DNA of 31,184 bases from an uncultured Pirellulaceae bacterium (GTDB lineage Bacteria > Planctomycetota > Planctomycetia > Pirellulales > Pirellulaceae). Shown in pieces: positions 1 through 6,953 of the stretch (its first letter is position 1; each line of letters starts with the position of its first letter). The DNA lies in NCBI GenBank assembly GCA_934255105.1, contig CAKQNH010000003.1, positions 1 to 31,184 of the forward strand. Direction: 5' to 3'. A program made the position numbers and the translations under genes. The notes beneath the pieces were generated by a model. It saw only the letters and a list, made by a program, of their open reading frames with translations, was not told where the DNA came from and did no database searches.

Positions 1-341
1 CCCAATCCTCCAAGTTCCTGAACGGTGACCTTTTTGGAGCACGTACCACCGCGGGCATTTCAGACGGTTCGCGGCTACGGACTCTACAGCGGCAACCAGC
101 ACGCCCACATGCCCACTTGCCCGAAGCGCTCGGGGCTGCCCGGCCGAATCTCGCGTCCGGCAAGCTGACAGTGCAAGAGCTGCTCGAACAACTGGGCATC
201 GACACCAGCGCCGACTGCTGCCCAGTGTGCGGCAAAGAGTTGATCATCGTCGACCCCTATCGGCGTCCCTACTGGCGGTCAGCCCGCAGGCCGCCCCGTG
301 AAGCTCTCGTCCCTTTTCAATTGGCTAGCAACCCCGCATGA
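1..341 (+). pseudogene. IS91-like (Y2-type) transposase, C-terminal remnant, frameshifted
   Basis: The first 100 bases, read from base 31, give FLEHVPPRAFQTVRGYGLY followed by SGNQH, a stretch typical of the C-terminal part of IS91/IS801-like transposases. Around bases 100-115 the frame shifts. The downstream frame (about 117-341) continues with a short linker and a CCPVCGKEL zinc-knuckle-like end, as these transposases have. An in-frame stop lies just upstream (TGA at 19-21), and the rest of the gene is off the window or lost. I see a decayed fragment of an enzyme that would cut and rejoin single-stranded DNA. The family assignment rests on recalled motifs; an unrelated transposase with a similar zinc end is possible. 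Confidence 0.55.
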
Positions 342-509
342 TGCCTCGCACTGTAACAATAGAATTAAAACTTCTCATCGCCCTCTGCGCTAGCGTTGCG
401 CGCCCAGCCAGCTTAGACTGGACCAAAGCTCAATCAAACTACTGCTCTGCTACCGAAACGAATGGTAACCCCCCTAAACCCTTCGTGACGCACCAGGCCA
501 GTTCAAATC

Positions 510-540
510 GGGTAGCCGCCGCCATTGGTGACGGCAGCCC
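510..540 (-). ncRNA. Group II intron domain VI with candidate branch-point A
   Basis: Just 3' of domain V on the minus strand a second hairpin forms: GGG closes on CCC and GCCGUC pairs with GGCGGC around the loop ACCAAU. An unpaired A (complement of base 513) lies on the 3' side, about 6-7 nt from the predicted intron end ACCCGAU near 507. This is where the lariat branch-point adenosine is expected. The 3' splice boundary is inferred from the AY ending and is not proven. Confidence 0.55.
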
Positions 541-544
541 CCAC

Positions 545-576
545 ACCACCTAGCATGCGGGTCCGCACTAGGCGGT
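545..576 (-). ncRNA. Group II intron domain V
   Basis: Minus-strand RNA folds as ACCGCCUAG / CUAGGUGGU (one G-U pair) closing an inner stem UGCG / CGCA with a four-base loop. A two-base UG bulge sits on the 3' side between the stems. The size, the paired CGC near the 5' base, the 2-nt bulge and the tetraloop are the hallmarks of catalytic domain V. It follows the maturase reading frame directly and contains its stop codon. The loop GACC departs from the usual GNRA, which may be drift. Confidence 0.75.
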
Positions 577-909
577 TCTACGAAGAGAAGCTGACTCGTA
601 CCAGAGTTGCTTTAATGATAACAGGCCTTGTTGCCCAAGCCACTTGTTGGTCATCGCATAGCGCAAGGCGGGTGTGCGAGACATCCGCCAATACTTCTTG
701 CGACTCACAGCGTGTTTGATTGCCATGTCGAGACTCACGCCCAAGGCGACTAGGTTCTTCACCTTCGTACGGGGATAGCGCCACTGTTTCCAGTAGCACA
801 TCCGTATGCGGCGGCGAATCCAGCCGTCTAAGTTGGCGATGTCCTCGAACTGGCGGGCTAGACCGAAGTAACCTACCCAACCTCGCACGTAGCGATTGAG
901 GTCGGTCAC
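568..909 (-). pseudogene. Group II intron reverse transcriptase/maturase, C-terminal fragment
   Basis: The 113 codons match the C-terminal end of group II intron proteins: LNRYVRGWVGYF, then LDGWIRRRIRMCYWKQW, then a PRTKV-NLVALGV stretch and a KKYWRMSRTPAL block. These belong to the group II intron maturase-specific domain that follows the reverse transcriptase. The RT domain with its YADD motif, the fingers and the palm are absent, so the fragment cannot reverse transcribe. The stop codon lies inside the domain V hairpin, as is common for this intron class. The ATG at 909 is only the first in-frame Met; the original start was far upstream and is lost. Confidence 0.85.
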
Positions 910-1214
910 CTGATCGGACCGGCCTTATATCAAGCTTCTGTTCGTAGCCTCGCAGCTTTGATGAGAAGGTGTCTGGGTGGCGATTGGTGCCTATTGTGAA
1001 ATAATCACAGGCCATAACAAACCCAGCGTTTACGCACACCTTCGCGGGCTTCTTTCCCACGGTCGGTCACCCTTCCGCAGTTGCCCTCATCTAGTACTTG
1101 CTCCTCTTAGATTTACGTTTGGTATACTGTCTCTCAAAAAGGGTCTCGTTCTCGTACAGGGGACTTGCACCCCACACAAGTTAGTCGGTATGCCAGGCAT
1201 ACCACTGGCTGCCC

Positions 1215-1366
1215 CCGACCGGAACAAGCCCGACGGAGGGCTGAGCGGTCAGCGTCTGTTGGGCTAGCTTGTCAGTTGTGACTTCCGACCGGGACAAGCC
1301 CGACGGAAAGTTAGCGTGACTGTCTCGCTTGCTGGTGGGAGGTTCCGATTGGGGCTGGCCCAAGGG
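1215..1366. repeat. Three imperfect copies of a GC-rich intergenic repeat
   Basis: CCGACCGGAACAAGCCCGAC (from 1215) recurs as CCGACCGGGACAAGCCCGAC (from 1285), 70 bp on. A weaker third copy, CCGATTGGGGCTGGCCCAAG, starts at 1345. The first two share 19 of 20 bases, then diverge while keeping a GG(A/G)..GTTAGCG or GCTGAGCG tail. No gene is visible at 1196-1473 apart from these. They look like dispersed planctomycete intergenic repeats rather than coding sequence. Confidence 0.6.
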
Positions 1367-1473
1367 GAAATTTTTGCAGCAATGGTGGGAACCTCTAAAT
1401 TACAGCGCAGTTGCTTGGTAGGTTTTATGGAACGTGCGCTACGGGTTTCCCATCCAACGGAGGCGAGCTGACC

Positions 1474-1710
1474 ATGGACCCTATATACACGGCAGACAAC
1501 ACTGCGGCGGCGTTTCAACTCAACTGGTCAGTGGCACTGTTTGGTAAAATGGATTTGCCAGCTCCGCCGACTTGGATCGACGACTTGCGGACAGCGACGC
1601 AATGCGATGGGGTGCGGATTTTAGAGCATTTGCATACGAGCCCCAATGTTTTGCAGTTCATGGTTTCAACGCAGCCCACCCTGCTCGATCCGACGATAGT
1701 TAGATACTTA
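1474..1710 (+). pseudogene. IS200/REP-associated-type transposase, N-terminal fragment
   Basis: The ATG at 1474 follows a good ribosome site (GGAGG near 1459). About 79 codons read MDPIYTADNTAAAFQLNWSV, then a region with RTATQCDGVRILEHLHTSPN and VLQFMVSTQPTLLDPTIVRY. I recall this N-terminal pattern (NWSL, DGVRILEHRF, FLVST-P, IVRSVKGRLQYL) from planctomycete IS200-like/REP-associated tyrosine transposases. The catalytic HUH and Tyr segments are missing. The match ends at about 1710, exactly where the tRNA-Leu gene of the other strand begins; the reading frame that continues to 1881 is only antisense tRNA and spacer. A broken gene, probably cut by a recombination event at the tRNA 3' end. 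Confidence 0.55.
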
Positions 1711-1711
1711 G

Positions 1712-1795
1712 TGCCCAGGACTGGAGTTGAACCAGCAAGGGGTTGCCCCCACAACGACCTCAACGTTGCGCGTCTGCCAATTCCGCCACCTGGGC
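1712..1795 (-). tRNA. tRNA-Leu (anticodon GAG)
   Basis: The minus strand gives an 84-nt class II tRNA. The acceptor stem GCCCAGG pairs with CCUGGGC, plus discriminator A. The D-arm region GGCGGAAUUGGCAGACGCG follows. The anticodon stem CAACG/CGUUG holds the loop UUGAGGU with anticodon GAG (reads CUC/CUU). A long variable arm GGGGGCAACCCC is present, and the T arm contains GGUUCAACUCC. The 3' CCA is not encoded. It lies about 100 bp downstream of the FtsK/EccC-like gene on the same strand, and its 3' end abuts mobile-element debris, so it is a plausible integration hot spot. Confidence 0.95.
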
Positions 1796-1818
1796 TCTGT
1801 AATGCAAATTCAGTGGTG

Positions 1819-1848
1819 CCGAAGACAGCTCGGACGAGCCGCCTTCGG
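1819..1848 (-). other. Symmetric hairpin between the FtsK/EccC-like gene and tRNA-Leu
   Basis: CCGAAG pairs with CTTCGG and an inner GCTCG pairs with CGAGC around a two-base loop, the two stems being separated by 3x3 unpaired bases. It sits 52 bp past the stop codon of the upstream minus-strand gene and 24 bp before the tRNA. No T-run follows, so it is not a classical terminator. It could be a processing or Rho-related element, or chance. Confidence 0.4.
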
Positions 1849-1899
1849 TGCGCTGCGATTGGCTTGCAGGCTAGAGTCTAAAAGTTGGCGTTTTTTTCG

Positions 1900-4800
1900 T
1901 CAAGCCGTGCTGGAGGACTTGTCTGCCCCCCAGGCCACAATCGCTTCAATCCACTGTGGGTTGAAGGGTCGAAAACGCTGCTCGAGCCCTGTAGCCTCAT
2001 CATAGGCCAACATCACATGTTCACCCAAACGCGAGGCAGCGATCGAATCGATCAGGTGGGTTGAGTCATTGCCGCTCATCTGCATCAACAGGCGAATTTC
2101 CATCTCCCTCAGCGCAGTGCGCGAGAGCCAGCGGCTGATAGTCGAATAATTCTCTCCCCAAATCAACGTGTAGACACCGTAGCTGGGACCGTCGCGTAGA
2201 ATTTCCTCCAAGCGTTTATCCGGTTTTAGCTCGCTTTCCCCAAAACCGCCCATGCCGAAGTCGTCGTCGCGTCGCAGCTCGCGCAAACGTCCAATTTGCA
2301 TGATGGCCAGCAGCACTGGAGATGCCGCTTGCAACGCTTCCTCGCTATCACCGGCCTGCGGTTCGGCCGGGTTATCGGAAGTCTGCATACGTTTTTGTAG
2401 CAGTTCATGGACTCGCTTCAAACAGGCCTCGCTGCTGCGACTGTCATACAACTGCACATCGCTGGCCAGATCGCGCCACAGCGTCGGTAGCTTGAGCGCC
2501 CAAGCGTCGGTCGGCTTGGCACCTTGCAGTACGAAGAATTGCGATTGAGTACCCCGCGCCAGCGAAGCGGCCAGAGCGGTCAGCACGGGGGCTACCATGC
2601 GATCCTCGCTGGCTACCACCAACATGTTCCGCCCGGCTTGCCGCGTCAGCGGAATTGTCACAGCCGGCTGGATCGCCACGCTTTCACCCGCTACACACCA
2701 CACAGCGTCGGCGTTGATCTGTTGCAGCCCATGCGCGATGGCCAGATTGGCATTGGCGGGGTCCCAGGTAGCTGGACGATTGCCGTCGTAGATCACGCAT
2801 CGCCCCAGCAGGTTGGTGGTGGCATCACTGTTGCGATAGCCACTGGGGAGCTCGGCCAACCAGCCCACCTGTTGCGATTTGGACATCCAACCGATCTGCA
2901 TGGGCTGGTTCCCTTCCACACGTCCACCGGCGTCATTATAGACGGCCTGGCCGGGATGTTTCAGTCGCGCGGCGGCGGGGTTGTCATCGCTGAAAATGAT
3001 TTGCGCGTCGGCGGCATCGCATTGTAGCGCGATGCGAACCGCCATCTGTCCCAGCGTAGTGCGAGGCAGCGAATAGGCACCGGCCAAAGTTTGGCTGCTG
3101 AGCACTGCGTGGATGCCAAACGATCGACCTTGCCGAACGATGCGATCGAGGATCAAACTAGCTTGCCCCGACAGCTTGTCCTCTTCGACGAACAACTCTT
3201 GGAATTCGTCGATCACCAACAGCATGCGCGGAAGAGTTTGGTCGGGGTGCCGCGCATTCCAACTGGCAATGTCCTGGACTGAGGACTGTCTGAAGGCTTC
3301 ACCGCGTCGCTGCATGCACGTATCGATGTATTCCAGTGTGCTCAGGCCGAATTCGCGATGGCTTTCGATTCCGATGATGTCCGCGTGGGGCAGTTGAGCG
3401 TCGGCGTAGACTTGGAATTCAACCCCCTTTTTGAAGTCCAGCAGCACCAGCCGCAGCCGCTCGGGAGAGTAGGTCAGTGCCGCGCTGGTGATAATGGCGT
3501 GGAGCAAGCTAGACTTCCCCGAGCCCGTCTTGCCCGCGATGATGGCATGTTGCGCCGTCCCCAGGCCGAGCTTCAGGGAATGCGTGCGGCCGATTCCACT
3601 CTGACCGATGGGGATTTGCAGTGAGTGCGAGCTGTCCGCCTGCCAACGCTCCTCGGACGCGGGCAGCATGCGCTCGAGCGGCACCTCCACGCGACTAGCC
3701 GTCAGGGCCATCCGCCCCACCTCCTGAATAATCTGGTGGGATTGCTCCTCGCTGGCTGGCGCGGGTAGGGTGATGGCCCACGGCCGCAACCGTGCTTCGT
3801 CGACGTGCAATCCACCACTGTGCGGATCATGGACCAAATGCAGCCCGCGACGCGCGATGAATTCACCCATCTCCGGCTGCGGCCAGGCTGCGTTGGGGTC
3901 GATCACCAGAATGGGAATGATGCCGCAACGAGCCCCAGTTTCCAGCAGACTGCGTAGATTTTTCCAAGCGTGGTCGTCGAGCCCGCTGGGGAGCGCTGAC
4001 CAAACTAGCAACCGATACGGCTCCGCCAACGCCCCCGCTTCGGCGTTGTAGTCGACGATACTGCGATACTGATTGCGCAGCGACTGCTGGATGAAGTCTT
4101 CGGCAGACATGGCCAGCGTCGCGAGTTGTTTGGCGATGTGCCCGGGCTGTGTCCAGACTCGGTGCGTGACCAACTGCGGATCGTAGTCGCTCAAGTGCAT
4201 CAGCCAACCGAAGTCGCGGCCCAGGCCAGGTGGATCGATGATGCAGACCTGAGTTTTCCCCGCCGGCAGGCCGACCAGCGCACGCATGATAAGACTGCGC
4301 ACGAGCGTTTGTACTTCCGCCGAGTTGGGATCGGCGGTAATCGCCAAGTACCCGTCGTTGAGCGGATCGAACAGCAGCGGAGCTTGAAGCTGGTCGGGCT
4401 GAAGATTTTGCTGGGCAGCCGCAGGGAGGATCGAGCCTAGCCCTAGCGTGCCGATGGGGAGCAGCGGTGTGTCGAGCGCAAAGTCCAGGTGACGGCTGGG
4501 CTCAGGCTGCCATTGCTCCCACGTCGGAAAGGTGTGTTCGCACCAGCGGCGGGAGCCATCGATCCACTGCAGTGCTTTACGAGTGGCAGTGCGCAGACGC
4601 TGTGCGCCACCGCGTTGCAGTTGATCGATTTGGTCGCGCAGGGTCTGTTGTCGCACCGCATGGGCGGCCAGCAATTCTTCGCGCTGCACGCTCGACCGCT
4701 GCCACTCATTCTGAAGTCGCGCAGTATAGGTTCGATCGCTGTCGGCAATGGCCTCGGCGAGCTGCTGCGCGGCGCACTGTTTCTGAGTTTCCGCTTCCGC

Positions 4801-5913
4801 ACTCAGCTCGGCTAAGTCCCCTTCTAACTGACGAGTCAACTCTTGCACGGCTTGGTCTCGCCACTGCTTGGCTTGCCCAAAACGCTCTTCGCGTTTGGCT
4901 GCTAGGCGTTTGAGTTCCGCATCATTTTCGGCCGTCGCCAACTTCAGGCCGACAGCCTGATATCGCCCGGCCAAGACCAATTGCTGTTGCACCTTGGGGT
5001 ACTCGGCGGCCGCGAAACGCTTGAACCAGGGGCGTATGCCCAGCAGCGACAGCAGCAGCAATAGGACGGCGACGACAATGCCGATCATGCCCGCCATCAG
5101 CCACACGACCAAACCCGTCAGCCCCAGGATCAGAGCGACTGCGGCTGAGGCGAGAATCGTACACAACCACCACACCGGCGAGTTAAAAAATTTAGCCAAC
5201 GGGTAGTTTGCTAGGCGAGCGCTGGCGGAGTGAGCTTCATCGAGTGCGTGTTCTACGGCGCGCTGGGCTGCATCGGCGGTCGCAGGAATTGTCTCCAGCG
5301 CAGCCAGCGTGGCTGGCGACAGGTCGACCTCCGGCGGCGTTAGGCTGTGCTTAACAAGCGAGGTTTGAGTCGCAAGCGCGATAGACTCCAACTGCTCTAA
5401 CAACTCTCGCTGACGCGCCTTAAAGCTATTCAACTTGGCGATCGGTAGATCCTTGGCACGCAGGAAAGCTTGCTCTATTTCGTAAGCCCTGTGCTTGAGC
5501 TCCCGGTTCAACTGCTCCACTTGCTGACGAGCTTGCCGTCGCAGCAGACCCTCGCGGCCCGCCGTGTCGTGGACCGCTTTGAAGGAGCGCATTTCAGCGT
5601 CGTCCCAACGCGCGGACAGGGTCTCGTCCCAGGCGTGCGTCGTGGTTTCGCGGTCGCGGCGACGCTGCTGATCGAACTCAGCCAATTGCCCCGCATGCTG
5701 CGCATCGAGCTCGCTCAATTGCTCGGTGAGTTTTTGGACCTGAGTAGCCATCTCCGCAGCGCTGCTGCTGAAGCGAACTTGCAGACCATGGATCAGTTGT
5801 GCCAATCTGGCGCGAGGCAAGGGACGCCCTACCGAATCCAATGGGTCGGTTGGAGCTAGCGCCTCCACAGGCTCTGGTGGCCCCAGGGAACTCTGTCGAA
5901 CATTATCCATCAT
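1900..5913 (-). CDS. Coiled-coil membrane protein with three FtsK/EccC-like ATPase modules
   Basis: 1337 residues. Residues 50-235 are charged, Gln/Glu-rich coiled coil. Residues 248-293 form two adjacent transmembrane helices. Residues 305-445 are a second coiled coil. Three ATPase-like modules follow. Module 1 (about 510-720) has the fold pattern (LFDPLNDGYLAITADP, VCIIDPPGLG) but no Walker A. Module 2 (about 765-1020) is complete: Walker A GKTGSGKS at 794-801, Walker B LLVIDEF at 898-904 and an arginine-rich sensor region. Module 3 (about 1080-1330) is degenerate. True FtsK has four membrane helices and a C-terminal DNA-reading gamma domain; neither is present. Three modules after a two-helix anchor recall EccC/EssC of type VII secretion, where usually only some modules bind ATP. 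The start overlaps the upstream amidotransferase stop by ATGA, implying translational coupling. The cargo is unknown; protein export or DNA pumping are both possible. Confidence 0.85.
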   Translation of the reverse strand: MMDNVRQSSLGPPEPVEALAPTDPLDSVGRPLPRARLAQLIHGLQVRFSSSAAEMATQVQKLTEQLSELDAQHAGQLAEFDQQRRRDRETTTHAWDETLSARWDDAEMRSFKAVHDTAGREGLLRRQARQQVEQLNRELKHRAYEIEQAFLRAKDLPIAKLNSFKARQRELLEQLESIALATQTSLVKHSLTPPEVDLSPATLAALETIPATADAAQRAVEHALDEAHSASARLANYPLAKFFNSPVWWLCTILASAAVALILGLTGLVVWLMAGMIGIVVAVLLLLLSLLGIRPWFKRFAAAEYPKVQQQLVLAGRYQAVGLKLATAENDAELKRLAAKREERFGQAKQWRDQAVQELTRQLEGDLAELSAEAETQKQCAAQQLAEAIADSDRTYTARLQNEWQRSSVQREELLAAHAVRQQTLRDQIDQLQRGGAQRLRTATRKALQWIDGSRRWCEHTFPTWEQWQPEPSRHLDFALDTPLLPIGTLGLGSILPAAAQQNLQPDQLQAPLLFDPLNDGYLAITADPNSAEVQTLVRSLIMRALVGLPAGKTQVCIIDPPGLGRDFGWLMHLSDYDPQLVTHRVWTQPGHIAKQLATLAMSAEDFIQQSLRNQYRSIVDYNAEAGALAEPYRLLVWSALPSGLDDHAWKNLRSLLETGARCGIIPILVIDPNAAWPQPEMGEFIARRGLHLVHDPHSGGLHVDEARLRPWAITLPAPASEEQSHQIIQEVGRMALTASRVEVPLERMLPASEERWQADSSHSLQIPIGQSGIGRTHSLKLGLGTAQHAIIAGKTGSGKSSLLHAIITSAALTYSPERLRLVLLDFKKGVEFQVYADAQLPHADIIGIESHREFGLSTLEYIDTCMQRRGEAFRQSSVQDIASWNARHPDQTLPRMLLVIDEFQELFVEEDKLSGQASLILDRIVRQGRSFGIHAVLSSQTLAGAYSLPRTTLGQMAVRIALQCDAADAQIIFSDDNPAAARLKHPGQAVYNDAGGRVEGNQPMQIGWMSKSQQVGWLAELPSGYRNSDATTNLLGRCVIYDGNRPATWDPANANLAIAHGLQQINADAVWCVAGESVAIQPAVTIPLTRQAGRNMLVVASEDRMVAPVLTALAASLARGTQSQFFVLQGAKPTDAWALKLPTLWRDLASDVQLYDSRSSEACLKRVHELLQKRMQTSDNPAEPQAGDSEEALQAASPVLLAIMQIGRLRELRRDDDFGMGGFGESELKPDKRLEEILRDGPSYGVYTLIWGENYSTISRWLSRTALREMEIRLLMQMSGNDSTHLIDSIAASRLGEHVMLAYDEATGLEQRFRPFNPQWIEAIVAWGADKSSSTA

Positions 5914-6713
5914 CGTGCCCCCACGATCGGTAGGCTAGCGAATGGCCCCACTTCGGCAGGCTGCTTCGAACTTGGGCTGCTCGGCAACTGAGCGGAAAAG
6001 CTACTCCCCACTGACAGACGCAAAGCTGTCTCGGGATCCGGCGACCAGTCCGCTGGCGGCAGACTGTCCGCAACCGCCAGACCGGCGATCCTCAAAAAAT
6101 TATGCAGTACGCGATAACCGCCAGGGGACAGAATGGACTCTGGGTGAAACTGGACTCCGTAGGTCGCATGGTCGCGGTGTTCGACAGCCATGATTTGGTC
6201 GTCGACTGAACGCGCAATGACGCGCAGTTGCGGCGGCAGCGATTGGGGCTCAGCGATCAACGAATGGTATCTGGCGAATTCGACCTCGAGCGCACCTGTG
6301 CCTTGGGGCAAGCCTGCAAACAGCGGGCTGGCCTCCAGTCGCATCGGGCTGGCGCAGCCGTGCATTGGTACGCTGGCCCGCACTACTTGCCCACCGAAGG
6401 CTTCGTAGATCACTTGGTGCCCCAAACACACGCCCAACATGGGCAGCCTGCCGGACAACGTGCGCACCACTTCTAAACAGTAGCCAGCGTCACGAGGTCG
6501 CTTGGGCCCAGGTGAGATAACGATGGCTGTCGGTTCCGTTGGCCAAGCGGCAAACGGATGGGGCGTTTGTTGCCGTGCTTGACGCAGCGCATCGCCCAGA
6601 CGTGGATCGTCATTGCGGACCACGCAAACGTTTTGTCCGAGTCGAACGAAGTATCGCTGGAGGTTGAAAACGAAGCTGTCGTAGCTGTCGATCAGTAGGA
6701 TCACGATGCACAC
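5910..6713 (-). CDS. Class I glutamine amidotransferase, TrpG/PabA type
   Basis: 267 residues. The N-terminus LLIDSYDSFVFNLQRYF and the motifs VISPGP, GVCLGHQ (nucleophile Cys96), and VQFHPES (His190, Glu192) are those of the amidotransferase subunit of anthranilate or aminodeoxychorismate synthase. It would release ammonia from glutamine for a chorismate-using partner, in tryptophan or folate synthesis. No TrpE/PabB partner is in the window. Residues 215-267 are a Ser/Pro-rich tail beyond the usual ~195 residues, and the usual HGK is HGC. It starts 3 bp after slyX and its stop overlaps the start of the FtsK/EccC-like gene by 4 bp. An internal GTG (VILLIDSYDSF) is an alternative start. TrpG and PabA cannot be told apart here. 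Confidence 0.85.
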   Translation of the reverse strand: MCIVILLIDSYDSFVFNLQRYFVRLGQNVCVVRNDDPRLGDALRQARQQTPHPFAAWPTEPTAIVISPGPKRPRDAGYCLEVVRTLSGRLPMLGVCLGHQVIYEAFGGQVVRASVPMHGCASPMRLEASPLFAGLPQGTGALEVEFARYHSLIAEPQSLPPQLRVIARSVDDQIMAVEHRDHATYGVQFHPESILSPGGYRVLHNFLRIAGLAVADSLPPADWSPDPETALRLSVGSSFSAQLPSSPSSKQPAEVGPFASLPIVGAR

Positions 6714-6716
6714 CGC

Positions 6717-6953
6717 CTAGTAGTGAGGAGGCTTTTCCTCAAGCGGATCGGTGGCGGGCTCCTTGCGTTGCTCGCGTAGATCGCGGATGCGTCCCTGCAG
6801 CTCACCCACCTGCCGCCTGAGCCCCAGCAGCTCCTGGCTGTGGGCTGTAACGATCTGGTTCAACTGCTCGCACAATCGCTGCTGGTAGGCCAGCGACATC
6901 TCCAGCTCGACCAAACGCGACTGGGTGTCTGATGGTGCATCGGGGTCTACCAT
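6717..6953 (-). CDS. slyX: SlyX family small coiled-coil protein
   Basis: 78 residues. The pattern is that of SlyX: an early LVELEMSLAYQQRLCEQLN helix, a heptad-rich coiled coil to about residue 62, and the conserved C-terminal end PPHY. The biochemical role of SlyX is not established. Its ATG lies inside the last codons of the S1 gene (7-bp overlap, ATGGTAG), so it is probably translated by coupling to S1. A close association with ribosomal protein S1 is noteworthy but proves nothing about function. Confidence 0.85.
   Translation of the reverse strand: MVDPDAPSDTQSRLVELEMSLAYQQRLCEQLNQIVTAHSQELLGLRRQVGELQGRIRDLREQRKEPATDPLEEKPPHY

Larger units (their letters stand above)
507..1195 (-). mobile_element. 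Collapsed group II intron remnant
   Basis: On the minus strand this stretch runs from intron-domain-I-like sequence (about 1195-1020, including GGGGTGCAAGTCCCCTGTAC) through the maturase end of an intron-encoded protein (909-568) to a domain V hairpin (576-545) and a domain VI hairpin ending in ACCCGAT near 507. The order and strand agree with a single intron. At about 0.7 kb it is far shorter than the usual 2-2.5 kb. The reverse transcriptase region and most of domains I-IV are missing, so a large internal deletion is inferred. The 5' limit is approximate. It sits among other broken mobile genes. Confidence 0.6.

Noticed and set aside
578..1060. 160-codon minus-strand ORF over the group II intron
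   Set aside because: Its second half is an out-of-frame reading of the maturase end, and the first half reads intron RNA sequence.
1900..5913. True FtsK/SpoIIIE chromosome translocase
   Set aside because: No four-helix N-terminal domain and no C-terminal gamma winged-helix domain; instead two degenerate modules flank one functional ATPase.
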